Below are positions 35,332-44,728 of a DNA stretch of 64,000 nucleotides, one piece after another (positions within the stretch are counted from its first letter, which is position 1; each line of letters begins with the position of its first letter). Both the position numbers and the translations under genes were made by a program. The stretch is taken from NCBI RefSeq assembly GCF_900198835.1, contig NZ_LT900021.1, positions 2,046,001-2,110,000 on the forward strand. The letters are read 5' to 3'. This stretch comes from Thermococcus henrietii (GTDB lineage: Archaea > Methanobacteriota_B > Thermococci > Thermococcales > Thermococcaceae). The notes beneath the pieces were generated by a model. The model worked only from the letters and a program-made list of their open reading frames with translations, ran no database searches and had not been told where the DNA came from.

Positions 35332-37840
35332 CCCAGAACCACGCCTTCGAGCAACCGCCCGAAACGCCACAGCTCGAGAACTCAAGGCTCCACTCCTTGG
35401 TCGGAATCGCCGAATCCGGCTCCCAGTCGAAGTAGTCGTCGTCGAAGAGGAGCGTTATGGAAACCTGCCCCATCGGGTCGTCGTCGTTGCCCCAGTTTCC
35501 GGCATCTTCTTCCCAGCCGTCGTATTCGAGGTACAGGAACGGCACGTCCGCCCTCGTGTGGCCGATAATCAGAATCTGCGGTCTCGTAGTGAACCTGTTG
35601 CCCGACAGCACTCCAGACTTTGGATACCTATTGACGGGCTGAACCGGCGCCATTCCCGTCGTCCTCTCGGCCGTTACGTCCGGAACGTCCACTTCCTCCG
35701 GCTTGAAGGAGATGAACCCGCTCGCGTAGAGGTAGTACTCGTCGTCGCCGAGTTCAGTATCCTTCGTGAACTGAACGGTGTCGAGGTAGGCCTGAAGGGT
35801 GTTGTAGCGGAGCGTCCTCGGGACTTCCACGGTTTGGACGAGATAGGTAACCCTCATGTTGCCGTCCGTTGACCAGACCTCGATGAGAACCCCGTCGCTG
35901 TAATCGGCCCTCGCGTCTATCGTGTAGCCGGAGTAGCCGACCATATCCGGCTCGGTTCCGAAAACGGCCAGAATCCTTGAGCCGTAGAACTCGCTCGCGC
36001 TTTCTCCGGTAACGAGCTGGTTGATGAACATTACCCCGTTGTAGCCGTACTTCATCGCGGTTCCAATTTCGCCGGTGGCGAGGCCTAAAGCAGTATCAAC
36101 GAGGAAGCCGACGCCCATCGTGACGTACTTTCCGGGACTGTCGATGTCCCAGCCAGCTGTGTGGACGTAGATTTTCCTGTATTCCCTAACCTCGTCAAGG
36201 GGCATCGCGAAAATCGGGTAGCCGTTGATGAAGGGGTAGCCCACGCTTATAGCCCTATCATCGTGGTATAAAAGCCGGCTGTGGTCGTCCGCCTCGACCC
36301 AGCGCTTTGCTGGATAGCCGACAGCGTAAATCGGCCCGTACTTCCAGTTCAGGTCGTTCTCGTGCTCCCAGTAAACAGGGAAAGCCCACGAGACGAGCTG
36401 AATCTCGCCCTCCGCGCTGTCCTTGTTGCCCTTTATGTAGACGTCCTCGACGACGATGACGAGGTAGCGGTCGACGTCTTTCTCTATGCTGAGCCCGTTG
36501 GTGGCGTTCACCCACAGGTTGCTATGGGACGGGAAGCGGGGCTTCAGCGAAGGCGCGTAAACCTGGCCCGAGAACCAGAGGCGGAAGTAGCGCCAGGGGA
36601 CGAGGGAGAAGAAGTTCTCGATGGTGAACTCGACGACGTGCCGGTCGTTTTCGATGTAAGTGCTCACATTCCCCTCGCGGTAGACGCTTCCGTGCGCGTC
36701 CCTCAACTTAAAGGAGTCCTCGTCTACGTAGGCAATCCAGTCGGCCTCGCCGTTGTCGGTGCTGTCGAAGAAGACCTTCATAGGCATCATGTCGCGGTAC
36801 TTGCGGTCGTCGAGATAGAGCCTTATCATCAGGTCGTAGCCCCTCGCCTCCATGTAGAGCTTTCCTTCCTCCGTAAAGAAGCTGGCCGGCGAGTAGTAGT
36901 CAATCCAGCCCTTCCCGGCCTCGATTACGAAGCTCCCGGTGTAGGGATAGACGAGGCTCGGGCTCTTGTCGGCCATAGTACTCCCGTAGATTCTGAGGTA
37001 AACCCTCTCCGGGAAAATTTCCGAGAAGTTCTCGATTGTGAAGCTCACGCGCCTTCCGTCGAGCTGGACGTTTCCGGCCCCCACTTCAACCGACCCCTCC
37101 CCGGTCAGCTCGTAGAGCCTAAAGCCCGTGGAGTAAAGATGGAGCTCCCAGATTCTCCCGAACTCGTCGCCTTCATCAAAGCGGAGAACCGTTGGCGGAT
37201 AGGTATACTTCCTGCCCGAGAGGTCGATGAAAACTGGAATGTGGACGTAGGCGTTGGCCAGGCTCTCGTTCTCGAAGGTTATCGTGAGCTTAACGCTCCT
37301 TCCGGGGTCGGTCGAGGACGTTAGGAGCGAGACCCGCTCTATAACCTTCCCGTTCGGCTCGAAGGCGTCGCTCCAGAGTGGCCCGGCATATGTGAAGTTG
37401 GCAGTGAGCCTGTAAACGGGGATTATCACAGGCTCGAGCGTGACGTTGAGAAGCCCTATCAAAAAGCCCGGCCCGGTTCCGTTCCCGTTGGTCTCCCCGG
37501 CCTCGCAACCGGAATCGGGGTCGGAGCTTTCATCGCAGAGAACTTTTCCATCCTCGTCGTACTGAAGGCTCGCGTTCGATGAGGGCGTCTCGGTTGGCGT
37601 TGGTGTCTCGGTTTGGGTTCCGGTTTGCGTTTCCGTCGCAGTTGAAGTCTGGGTTTCCGTTGTAGTGCCTGTCGGAGAATCGGTGTCAGAGTGCGCTCCG
37701 ACATCTTCAGAAGATGAGCTTCCGGTATCGCCGTCCTCAGTTCCAGTCGGAACACCGATGCCGTTCCCGCCGAGACAACCGCCAACCAGCACTAACCCTG
37801 TCAGAAGAAGGAGGAGCAAAACCCGTGAGAATTTTCTCAT
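35315..37840 (-). CDS. Large secreted lipoprotein, function unknown
   Basis: An 841-residue exported protein starting at MRKFSRVLLLLLLTGLVLVGGC (ATG 37840, after GGAGGTGTG), with a clear lipobox LVGGC. A low-complexity Ser/Thr/Glu/Pro linker follows (TGTTTETQTSTATETQ...), typical of a glycosylated stalk that holds a domain away from the membrane. The rest is beta-rich with many aromatic residues; related strands recur (RVSFTIENFSEIFPERVYLRIYG near residue 280 and HVVEFTIENFFSLVPWRYFRLWF near 420), suggesting a duplicated domain. A hydrophobic segment near residues 590-615 may be buried. I do not recognise the family and name no activity. Confidence 0.85.
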   Translation of the reverse strand: MRKFSRVLLLLLLTGLVLVGGCLGGNGIGVPTGTEDGDTGSSSSEDVGAHSDTDSPTGTTTETQTSTATETQTGTQTETPTPTETPSSNASLQYDEDGKVLCDESSDPDSGCEAGETNGNGTGPGFLIGLLNVTLEPVIIPVYRLTANFTYAGPLWSDAFEPNGKVIERVSLLTSSTDPGRSVKLTITFENESLANAYVHIPVFIDLSGRKYTYPPTVLRFDEGDEFGRIWELHLYSTGFRLYELTGEGSVEVGAGNVQLDGRRVSFTIENFSEIFPERVYLRIYGSTMADKSPSLVYPYTGSFVIEAGKGWIDYYSPASFFTEEGKLYMEARGYDLMIRLYLDDRKYRDMMPMKVFFDSTDNGEADWIAYVDEDSFKLRDAHGSVYREGNVSTYIENDRHVVEFTIENFFSLVPWRYFRLWFSGQVYAPSLKPRFPSHSNLWVNATNGLSIEKDVDRYLVIVVEDVYIKGNKDSAEGEIQLVSWAFPVYWEHENDLNWKYGPIYAVGYPAKRWVEADDHSRLLYHDDRAISVGYPFINGYPIFAMPLDEVREYRKIYVHTAGWDIDSPGKYVTMGVGFLVDTALGLATGEIGTAMKYGYNGVMFINQLVTGESASEFYGSRILAVFGTEPDMVGYSGYTIDARADYSDGVLIEVWSTDGNMRVTYLVQTVEVPRTLRYNTLQAYLDTVQFTKDTELGDDEYYLYASGFISFKPEEVDVPDVTAERTTGMAPVQPVNRYPKSGVLSGNRFTTRPQILIIGHTRADVPFLYLEYDGWEEDAGNWGNDDDPMGQVSITLLFDDDYFDWEPDSAIPTKEWSLEFSSCGVSGGCSKAWFWVRVKP

Positions 37841-37996
37841 ATACACACCTCCAACCCACACCTCGGCAAGAAAAGAAAGCCACACCGGTCTGGATTGTAG
37901 ATAGTTAGGCGCTCATTCTATTTAGGGCTTTTCATGAATGTCTCTTCACACAGAAAAGTTATTAAAGGAAGTGTAGAATTTACCCCGGGTGGTGGT

Positions 37997-38758
37997 GTGA
38001 TAGAAGTTGAGAACCTCGTCAAGCGCTTCGGCGGGAAGGTTGCGCTCAAGGGAATCTCCTTCACCGTCCGCGACGGCGAAATCTACGGCCTCTTGGGCCC
38101 AAACGGGAGCGGTAAGAGCACCACGATGAGGATTCTGGCCGGGATTATCCCGCCAAGCGAAGGAAAAGTCCTGGTCGAGGGGATAAACGTCGCCGAGAAC
38201 CCGATTGAGGTGAAGAAAATAACCGGCTACATACCCGAAACGCCGGTTCTCTACGAGAGCCTGACCCCGATGGAGTTCTTTTCCTTCGTGGGAAGCATAA
38301 GGGGGATTCCAAAGGGGGAGCTTGAGGAGCGCGTTGAAAGGCTTGTCAAGGCCTTCGGAATCGAGGAATACCTCGGCGAGCTGATAGGGACGCTCAGCTT
38401 CGGAACCCAGCAGAAGGTTTCGATAATAGCCGGTCTTCTCCACGACCCGAAGGCCCTAATCCTCGACGAGGCTATCAACGGCCTCGACCCCAAGAGCGCG
38501 CGCATAATGAAAGAGCTTCTCAACGGCTTCAAGGAGGAAGGAAAGAGCATAGTCTTTTCGACACACATTCTCGCGGTTGCCGAGGCGTTGTGCGATAGAA
38601 TAGGCATAATCTACAACGGCGAATTGATAGCAGAGGGAACCCCTGAGGAGCTCAAGCGCTTCGCCCACGAGGAGAGCCTTGAGGACGTCTTCCTCAAGCT
38701 GACCGAGAGCCAAGAGGAGGTAAGCTCCCTCGTCAGGGCCCTAAGGGAGGCCTTCTGA
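37997..38758 (+). CDS. ABC transporter ATP-binding protein
   Basis: An ATPase of the ABC-2/NatA type, 253 residues. It has Walker A GPNGSGKST, signature LSFGTQQKVSI (a variant of LSGGQ), Walker B ALILDEA with Ala in place of the usual Pro, and the switch His in STHILAVAEAL. The start is GTG 37997 (VIEVENLVKRFGG) after GGGTGGTGG; the longer frame to 37934 has no ribosome site. It overlaps the permease gene by one base. The substrate is unknown. Confidence 0.92.
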   Translation: MIEVENLVKRFGGKVALKGISFTVRDGEIYGLLGPNGSGKSTTMRILAGIIPPSEGKVLVEGINVAENPIEVKKITGYIPETPVLYESLTPMEFFSFVGSIRGIPKGELEERVERLVKAFGIEEYLGELIGTLSFGTQQKVSIIAGLLHDPKALILDEAINGLDPKSARIMKELLNGFKEEGKSIVFSTHILAVAEALCDRIGIIYNGELIAEGTPEELKRFAHEESLEDVFLKLTESQEEVSSLVRALREAF

Positions 38759-40212
38759 TGGAGTGGGAGATAGTAAACGTCCTCTACCGCGAGATGACCT
38801 ATAAACGGCTGAAGGCCAACCCCCAGCTCTCAACGGACTGGAACAAGTTCATCAAGGCCTTCAAGCGGAGCGGGAGCCTCAAGAGAACCCTGCTAAGCCA
38901 GTCAATCCTCTTCGGAATCTTCGGCCTCATGCTCTTTCCGGGCGTCTACTACGTCAAAGACCCCTCAGGCTCGGCGGTAATCTACGCGAGCTACTGCATG
39001 CTCCCGCTGATAATGGCCCTCTACGGAACGGCAGTTACGGCCCAGTACGCGGTTTCGCTCGGCCTCTTTGAGCCTCTACTCTCGCTCCCGGTTCGCGTCG
39101 GCGGAAAGTACCTCAGCGTAATGCTTTTGATTACACAGCTTCCATCGGTTCTCTTCCTCCTCCCCCCGGCAGTGGCCTTATCCCTCAAGCTCGGGCCCGT
39201 TGCTGGAGTCCTCGGCTTCGCTTGGGCGTTCATCGGGACAATGCTCGGCCACACCCTCGGTCTGCTCATCTACGACCGCTTTGGAAAGGCCTCCGGCGGG
39301 AAGTTCTCCGGCCTCAAAACAGCCTTCAAGGCCTTTGGAATACTCCTCGTGATGTCGCTTTTCTACGGCCTGAACTACCTCCAGCGCTACGTTGCAAGCC
39401 ACTATGAAACGCTTAAGGGCGTTTTCGAGAGGTACTCGGTGGCGTATCCATTCTCGGTCTCTACGGTCGAGAAACCCCTCCTCTCGCTCGGCCTCCTGGC
39501 CGTTTACGGCCTTGTGATTGGAGTGGTCTACGTTTCAACAGTCAGGAGACTCTGGAGAAGGATAAGCGAGGGAACGGCAACCGAGAGGAGAGGTGGCAGG
39601 GCGAGGCTCTCGCTCCACAGCCCGGCCCTGGCGCTGGCGCTCAAGGACTTCAAGATAGCAACGAGGAACACGTCCCTCCTAACGGGCCTGCTGATGCCCG
39701 TCGTGGTCATCATCCCATCCCTCGCCGGTGCGTTGAAGTCGGGAAGCGAGGACTCGGCCCTTGGCTTTGTCCTGGCCGTTGGCTGGACCTCCGCCATAGC
39801 GATAGACGCAGTTCTGAAGATAGACGGCAGGGCCTTTGAAGTCCTTCACTCGCTCCCGCTGAGCCTCAGGACGTTTCTGAGGGGCAAGCTCGTGACCATG
39901 ACCGCCGTTCCGGTAACTGCGGGCCTGCTGGCGGTTCTGGGTCTCTCGCTCATGAACCCGGGCTCACTGAAGGTCCTTCCCCTCGCGCTCCTCCTGCCGG
40001 TTTCAACGGCGGGAACGACGCTGACGGTGTTCTACTGGGGAATCAGGGAGGTGGCACTACCCCAGACAACGTGGAAAAAGATGCTCCTCGCCCTGTTCGC
40101 AAACGGGCTGATAATTGGAGCTACAGCTGGGCTGTGGTACGTTGAGTGGTTCCTCTCGCTCCCCTTCGTGCTCCTCGTCGATGTGCTGTTGCTCTGGCAC
40201 CTCAGCAGGTGA
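38758..40212 (+). CDS. ABC-2-type transporter permease
   Basis: A 484-residue membrane protein with about 10-12 hydrophobic segments, starting with a soluble stretch (MEWEIVNVLYREMTYKRLKANPQ). It is translated by TGATG coupling with the ATPase and forms an export pair with it. Substrate not deducible. Its 3' end overlaps the convergent Mth938-like gene by 11 bp. Confidence 0.88.
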   Translation: MEWEIVNVLYREMTYKRLKANPQLSTDWNKFIKAFKRSGSLKRTLLSQSILFGIFGLMLFPGVYYVKDPSGSAVIYASYCMLPLIMALYGTAVTAQYAVSLGLFEPLLSLPVRVGGKYLSVMLLITQLPSVLFLLPPAVALSLKLGPVAGVLGFAWAFIGTMLGHTLGLLIYDRFGKASGGKFSGLKTAFKAFGILLVMSLFYGLNYLQRYVASHYETLKGVFERYSVAYPFSVSTVEKPLLSLGLLAVYGLVIGVVYVSTVRRLWRRISEGTATERRGGRARLSLHSPALALALKDFKIATRNTSLLTGLLMPVVVIIPSLAGALKSGSEDSALGFVLAVGWTSAIAIDAVLKIDGRAFEVLHSLPLSLRTFLRGKLVTMTAVPVTAGLLAVLGLSLMNPGSLKVLPLALLLPVSTAGTTLTVFYWGIREVALPQTTWKKMLLALFANGLIIGATAGLWYVEWFLSLPFVLLVDVLLLWHLSR

Positions 40213-40558
40213 CGTGGAAGATTCCAAGGACTCTTTTCTTTTCGTTGAGCTCGTTGAATAGCTCCACCGCTTTCCCGGTGGGGAGCTCATAGACTTCCTT
40301 GTCCTTCACCAGCTCCCTGCTCTCGGGGAGTAGCGAGAGGTAACCGTAGTAGCCGGTGCCGACGATTAGAACCTCGAAGTCCTCAATAAGGTACTCCCTG
40401 AGCTCGTCGGGGTCAAGTTTGTGGCTCGTTCCGTGTTTGTTTTTGCTCAGCCACTTCTTTCTCTTTTCAACCCTTCCGCTCGGATAAACCACGATGTCGT
40501 GCTCATAGGTTCTTCCGTCAACCACTATCCTCCCGAAGGAGGGGTATTCAAGGTGCAT
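40202..40558 (-). CDS. Mth938-like domain protein (DUF498/NDUFAF3 family)
   Basis: A single-domain protein of 118 residues in the Mth938/AAMDC fold family (PF04430). Family signs are FGRIVVDGRTYEHDIVVYPSGRVE at the N-terminus, FEVLIVGTGYYGYLSLLPE in the middle, and the final PTGKAVELFNELNEKKRVLGIFHVTC. Mitochondrial relatives help assemble respiratory complex I; the archaeal role is unknown. The start overlaps the NERD gene end by 11 bp. Confidence 0.9.
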   Translation of the reverse strand: MHLEYPSFGRIVVDGRTYEHDIVVYPSGRVEKRKKWLSKNKHGTSHKLDPDELREYLIEDFEVLIVGTGYYGYLSLLPESRELVKDKEVYELPTGKAVELFNELNEKKRVLGIFHVTC

Positions 40559-41231
40559 TTTTCCCTACCTCCATAATGTGCCGAGCGTATCTCGCTAACA
40601 GGTCTGACAACCGTGCGACCTCCTGCTTGGAGAGAGTTCGGGGAAGGGAGCACACGTACTCGCATATCTGAGAAGGAAACAAAACCGGAACAGTAGCCCG
40701 GCCTTCAAACACAGTGGCTCCAGAAAACACAAGCATGGGATTAACAAAATACCTCTCCCCATACCGCTCCCTTAGAAATTTTGAAAGTATAGCAGCATTT
40801 CTTTTTGCCAACCTGCTCAGACTCTTTGTAGGGATTATCTTTCCAGACATTGTTTCATAATACCATGTATCCCCATCTGCCTTATAGATCCCGGTGTATG
40901 CTTTGGTTTCAATCGCGAAAATCCCTCTGTCACATACAAGAACGTGATCTATATTGGCAGTTGCGCCAGGGAGCATTAAATCAGAAAGAAGAACTCCATT
41001 AAAGCACTTGCACTCAGAAAGAGCCTCAATAACGTAGTATTCCCCTTCAAATCCTGTTGCCCATCTTTTAGATTTATCGTGAGCATGTTTGGATATCAAC
41101 ACTGACACAAATGCCGCTAGAAAGAACAGTTTGGACAAGAATACACCTAAACCCAAAAATAAAACGGCCATCACAGAGGAAATTTTGTACACCCACCGCC
41201 ATTTGATTGCCTCTTCTCCCGTGTAAATCAT
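40548..41231 (-). CDS. Membrane-anchored NERD-domain protein
   Basis: A 227-residue protein with two N-terminal hydrophobic segments (MAVLFLGLGVFLSKLFFLAAFVSVLI). A nuclease-related domain follows: GFEGEYYVIEALSE, then LPGATANIDHVLVCDRGIFAIETKAYTGIY, with the D...E-x-K pattern of PD-(D/E)XK enzymes. NERD proteins are found on plasmids and in defence contexts, but the substrate is unknown. Its base composition is visibly more AT-rich than its neighbours, which suggests acquisition by transfer. The start ATG follows GAGGTGAAAG; it shares an operon with the Nudix gene 4 bp upstream. Confidence 0.85.
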   Translation of the reverse strand: MIYTGEEAIKWRWVYKISSVMAVLFLGLGVFLSKLFFLAAFVSVLISKHAHDKSKRWATGFEGEYYVIEALSECKCFNGVLLSDLMLPGATANIDHVLVCDRGIFAIETKAYTGIYKADGDTWYYETMSGKIIPTKSLSRLAKRNAAILSKFLRERYGERYFVNPMLVFSGATVFEGRATVPVLFPSQICEYVCSLPRTLSKQEVARLSDLLARYARHIMEVGKNAP

Positions 41232-41235
41232 TCTT

Positions 41236-41739
41236 TCACCTCGGGCCCAGCGCGTCCCTCAAAATCCTCGCGTGGTCAAAGGCCAGCGGAAGCTTCTCAA
41301 CCTCATCAATCGGAACAACCTCGACTTCCTTCGCATCGTCGCCGGCTTTAAGTTCCCCTTCGCCGATGCAGAGAAAGGCAACCGAAACGGTGTGTCCCCT
41401 CGGGTCTCTGCCAGGGTCGGAGTAAACGCCCACCAGTTTGAGGATTCTGACGTCCAGGCCGGTCTCTTCCTTCATCTCCCTCTTCAGGGCTTCCTCAACG
41501 GTCTCGCCGTACTCGACGAAACCACCGGGAAGGGCAAAATGGTTCTTAAAGGGCTCGTTCTTTCGCTTTATGAGAACGACACCGCCCCGATAGAGTATGA
41601 CGCCGTCAACGGTGAGTCCTATGCACCGATGGAGCTCGGCCTTGAAACCGTGTTTTTCTGCGAGGGCCTTAACCTCCTCGCGGAATTCGCTTACATCAGC
41701 CCCCTTTGGGGCCTTGACGAGCAGAACGTAGCGGTCCAT
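41236..41739 (-). CDS. Nudix hydrolase (ADP-ribose pyrophosphatase-like)
   Basis: A 167-residue protein whose Nudix box is GGFVEYGETVEEALKREMKE followed by ETGLDV (GX5EX7REUXEEXGU satisfied). The residue three after the box start and the YSDPGRDPRGHTVSVAF segment resemble archaeal ADP-ribose pyrophosphatases. An N-terminal ~45-residue extension precedes the fold. The start is ATG 41739 after GAGGTGAAAAAG; 41769 is an upstream in-frame alternative. The exact substrate is inferred. Confidence 0.9.
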   Translation of the reverse strand: MDRYVLLVKAPKGADVSEFREEVKALAEKHGFKAELHRCIGLTVDGVILYRGGVVLIKRKNEPFKNHFALPGGFVEYGETVEEALKREMKEETGLDVRILKLVGVYSDPGRDPRGHTVSVAFLCIGEGELKAGDDAKEVEVVPIDEVEKLPLAFDHARILRDALGPR

Positions 41740-41817
41740 CTTTTTCACCTCAGGGAAGTCCCTTCTCATCAGCGTTCAGCGTGCTGACGTTTCATCATCG
41801 GCCGGTTGGAGTTATGT

Positions 41818-42642
41818 CTAATCACTTAAAGCCTCAACGGTTACACCCCTTGCGAGCTCGCCAATCTTGTCGAGGTCAAAATCTACGGAGCGATACCTGA
41901 GGAACAGCGCCGTGAAGGCGACAGCCCGCTTTAGGGACTGGATAAAGGGACACTCCAGGTAAAAACCGGTGAAAGCTCCAAGGAAGACGTCTCCCGCGCC
42001 CGTTGATTCATCTACTTCAACCTTCAGAGGAACGAAACGGTAGGGCCTTCCGTGGAGGTAGGCCTTTCCAGGGTTAGGACCGTCCGAGAGGAGGAGAACC
42101 CCAACAGAGCCGGGGTCAAGGTTCACGTGGGGGAACTCCGCGACGTCGGCGTGCAGGATGCCGACTCCGCGAAGGAACGACCCGTCGCGCTCGACAAGCT
42201 TTACGGGGCCCTTCTCAGGGGAGCGTATGAAACCCTGAAGGTCGGCCGAGACGAGCCCCGCCCGGTTTAAGGCTTCCCTCACGATGTCCTCTGGAATCTC
42301 GTTGGCAACGGGGTTGAGGATTATCGCGTCGTACTTCTGGGCCGGGAATTCAGTAATAGGGGAGGCGCGCGAAATCAGTCTCAGCTCCCTTCTGTTGGAG
42401 TCCAGGTAAGTCAGCTCGTAGGACGTTGTTTCATCGGAGGGCAGGACTGTCAGTTTGCCCAGGGAGCGGAGCTCGTCAATCCACTCCTCCGGGAGCTGAG
42501 AAAAGCTCGTGAGAATCTCAACGTCGCAGAAGCGCGAAAGTGCCAGGGCGGAGTAGTAGGCTCCGCCGCCGAGTCTCTCTTCGATTTTCGAACCGCGCCT
42601 TATTACATCCCTGACGACGTGGCCGACGACGAGGCACTTCAT
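41818..42642 (-). CDS. PfkB-family sugar or nucleoside kinase
   Basis: A 274-residue ribokinase-fold protein. The second PfkB signature is [19 protein letters not shown] (the catalytic Asp is in GAGD), and the first part has the [14 protein letters not shown] motif. The N-terminus is [12 protein letters not shown], as in the family. The start is ATG 42642 after GGTGAAA. The phosphate acceptor could be a sugar or inositol; I cannot decide. It lies alone between two promoters. Confidence 0.88.
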   Translation of the reverse strand: MKCLVVGHVVRDVIRRGSKIEERLGGGAYYSALALSRFCDVEILTSFSQLPEEWIDELRSLGKLTVLPSDETTSYELTYLDSNRRELRLISRASPITEFPAQKYDAIILNPVANEIPEDIVREALNRAGLVSADLQGFIRSPEKGPVKLVERDGSFLRGVGILHADVAEFPHVNLDPGSVGVLLLSDGPNPGKAYLHGRPYRFVPLKVEVDESTGAGDVFLGAFTGFYLECPFIQSLKRAVAFTALFLRYRSVDFDLDKIGELARGVTVEALSD

Positions 42643-42766
42643 TTTCACCAGTCCCAATCTTATACTGTTTGTGAGTGGATATTAAAAACCTTTCCCAAAT
42701 TACCGAAAGGCTTTTAAGGGAGAAAAGCGAAAAGTTTAAAAGGAGATGTCGTTTTGGGGTGGGGCT

Positions 42767-43090
42767 ATGAAGCGCTTAGGGAAGGTTTCTCACTACGCGA
42801 AGCAGGGCTTCCTCATAGTCAGAACGAACTGGGTTCCATCGCTCAACGAGCCCGTCGTTGACAAGGATTTGAAGCCGGTAGGCATTGTTAAGGATGTTTT
42901 TGGTCCCGTTAATTACCCCTATGTTGCCGTTAAACCCCGTGTTAAGGACCCCGAGAGGTACGTCGGTGCTCTTCTGTACGTGGACAAGAGGAGGAAGGAT
43001 AAAAGACCAGGTAAGAAGGCTAAAGTCAGAGGCTCTAAGGGTTCTAAGAGGCCCAAGCGTTCTCGCCCCGCCCCCAGGAGAAGGGGGTGA
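42767..43090 (+). CDS. gar1: H/ACA RNP subunit Gar1
   Basis: A subunit of the H/ACA ribonucleoprotein that pseudouridylates rRNA and tRNA. The 107-residue protein has the Gar1 beta-barrel pattern ([49 protein letters not shown]) and a long basic Lys/Arg tail. The start is ATG 42767 after GGGGTGGGG. It overlaps tfb by 4 bp (GTGA), so the two are translationally coupled, a pairing also known in related archaea. Confidence 0.93.
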   Translation: MKRLGKVSHYAKQGFLIVRTNWVPSLNEPVVDKDLKPVGIVKDVFGPVNYPYVAVKPRVKDPERYVGALLYVDKRRKDKRPGKKAKVRGSKGSKRPKRSRPAPRRRG

Positions 43091-44007
43091 GAGCGATTAC
43101 TCCGAAAAGGGTTTGTCCCGTGTGCGGGTCAACCGAGTTTATATACGACCCCAGGAGGGGTGAGATAGTCTGCAAGGTCTGTGGCTACGTCATCGAGGAA
43201 AACGTAGTCGATGAAGGGCCGGAATGGAGGGCCTTCGACCCGGACCAGAGGGCCAAGCGCGCGAGAACCGGCGCGCCGATGACGCTGATGATACACGACA
43301 AGGGGCTCTCGACCGATATAGACTGGCGCGACAAGGACATACACGGCAACCAGATAACGGGAATGTACAGGAGCAAGATGAGAAGGCTCCGCATGTGGCA
43401 GAGGAGGATGCGCATAAACGACGCCGCGGAAAGGAACCTCGCCTTCGCGCTGAGCGAGCTCGACAGAATGGCCGCTCAAATGCGCCTCCCGAGGCGCGTC
43501 AAGGAGGTTGCGGCTTCTCTATACAGGAAGGCCGTCATGAAGAAGCTCATTCGCGGCCGCTCGATAGAGGGCATGGTTTCCGCCGCTCTCTACGCAGCGT
43601 GCAGAATGGAGGGAATTCCGAGGACCCTTGACGAGATTGCGGCGGTTTCAAAGGTCACGAAGAAGGAAATCGGGAGGAGCTACCGCTTCCTTGCGAGGGG
43701 TCTCAACCTGAACCTCCGCCCGACGAGCCCGATAGAGTACGTTGACCGCTTTGGAGACGCCCTCGGCGTCAGCTCGAGGACCAAGGAGAGGGCGAAGGAA
43801 ATCCTCCGCGAGGCCATAAAGCGCGGTATAACCAGCGGAAAAGGCCCAACCGGATTAGCCGCGGCGGCGCTCTACGTTGCTTCACTCCTTGAGGGCGAGA
43901 AGAAGACCCAGCGCGAGGTCGCCGAGGTTGCTCACGTCACCGAGGTCACCGTCAGGAACAGGTACAAGGAGCTCGTAGAAAAGCTCGGTATAAACGTGCC
44001 GATGTGA
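43087..44007 (+). CDS. tfb: Transcription initiation factor TFB
   Basis: The archaeal TFIIB homologue that binds the TBP-TATA complex and BRE and recruits RNA polymerase. The N-terminal zinc ribbon is CPVCGSTEF...CKVCGYV (residues ~10-34), followed by the B-reader-like stretch [21 protein letters not shown]. The two cyclin-type repeats begin near residues 110 and 205 ([28 protein letters not shown]). The end [21 protein letters not shown] is typical. Start GTG 43087 overlaps the gar1 stop. Thermococcus species often carry two TFBs; only this one is in the window. Confidence 0.96.
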   Translation: MRAITPKRVCPVCGSTEFIYDPRRGEIVCKVCGYVIEENVVDEGPEWRAFDPDQRAKRARTGAPMTLMIHDKGLSTDIDWRDKDIHGNQITGMYRSKMRRLRMWQRRMRINDAAERNLAFALSELDRMAAQMRLPRRVKEVAASLYRKAVMKKLIRGRSIEGMVSAALYAACRMEGIPRTLDEIAAVSKVTKKEIGRSYRFLARGLNLNLRPTSPIEYVDRFGDALGVSSRTKERAKEILREAIKRGITSGKGPTGLAAAALYVASLLEGEKKTQREVAEVAHVTEVTVRNRYKELVEKLGINVPM

Positions 44008-44009
44008 CG

Positions 44010-44498
44010 ATGATAGCGGTTTTAAGCGACACCCACGTGGGGGACAAGGCAAAGGCCCTCCCAATTCCCCTTTTGGAGAAGTTTGAGGAGATTAATCCAG
44101 AGCTCATTCTCCACGCCGGCGATGTAACGTCACCGGAGGTCCTCGAGACTCTTGAGGAGATAGCGCCCGTGATAGCGGTCAGGGGAAACGTTGACCACCT
44201 CAGTCTTCCGGAGGAGGAGATTGTTGAAGCGGGAGGAATGAGAATCGGCGTGATTCACGGGCATCAGCTTCTAAGCCTCAACGCGCAGTTTTTGGGCCTT
44301 AAAGCCCTCGACATGGAGGTTGACCTGCTCGTCTTCGGCCACACCCACCGCTTCTACTTTGACTCCTTCAGCGTCTACGGGAGAAGGGTTTACCTCCTGA
44401 ACCCGGGCTCGCCGACGTTTCCACGGTGGGACGAGGCCGGCTTCGCGGTTCTGAAGCCCGGAGAAGAACCGAGCGTTAAAAGGGTTAAGCTCTGGTAA
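44010..44498 (+). CDS. YfcE/MJ0936-type metallophosphoesterase
   Basis: A calcineurin-like phosphodiesterase of about 162 residues. The metal-ligand motifs are AVLSDTHVGD (D-x-H), LILHAGDVTS (GD), AVRGNVDHL (GN), GVIHGHQL and FGHTHRF (GHTH), all in order. The start is either ATG 44010 or the GTG at 44004 that overlaps the tfb stop (GTGA); neither has a strong ribosome site, so coupling to tfb is likely. MJ0936-like enzymes hydrolyse phosphodiesters; the natural substrate is unknown. Confidence 0.92.
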   Translation: MIAVLSDTHVGDKAKALPIPLLEKFEEINPELILHAGDVTSPEVLETLEEIAPVIAVRGNVDHLSLPEEEIVEAGGMRIGVIHGHQLLSLNAQFLGLKALDMEVDLLVFGHTHRFYFDSFSVYGRRVYLLNPGSPTFPRWDEAGFAVLKPGEEPSVKRVKLW

Positions 44499-44524
44499 AC
44501 GGAAAAGAGAACGGGAAAAGGACA

Positions 44525-44728
44525 TCAGCTCTTGATGGCGAGCTTGATGTCCTCGGCCTTGACGGTCTTCCTGCCGGCGTGCTGGGCGAGGGCGACTGCC
44601 TTCTTGGCAATCTCGAGGGCCTTCTCCTCAAGGTGCTCGGCGAGGACCTTGGCGGCCTCCTCGCTGACGCGGGCGGCACCGGCCTTCCTTATAAGCCTGT
44701 CAACCGGGGCAATTGGAAGCTCGGCCAT
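44525..44728 (-). CDS. Archaeal histone
   Basis: A 67-residue histone-fold protein ([40 protein letters not shown]...) that forms dimers and extended tetrasome-like particles wrapping DNA. The conserved [16 protein letters not shown] start, the RVSEEAAK loop and the [12 protein letters not shown] end match the HMf/Hpk family. Its ribosome site and first bases (GGAGGTGTTGTGAATGG) are identical with those of rbcL. A TATA element (CCTATATAAACC, minus) lies at 44787-44798, giving a leader of about 40 bases. Confidence 0.97.
   Translation of the reverse strand: MAELPIAPVDRLIRKAGAARVSEEAAKVLAEHLEEKALEIAKKAVALAQHAGRKTVKAEDIKLAIKS

Noticed and set aside
36281-37324. 347-residue plus-strand frame inside the lipoprotein gene
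   Set aside because: Antisense shadow with no ribosome site or domain; the minus-strand frame has a lipobox signal peptide and a proper start.
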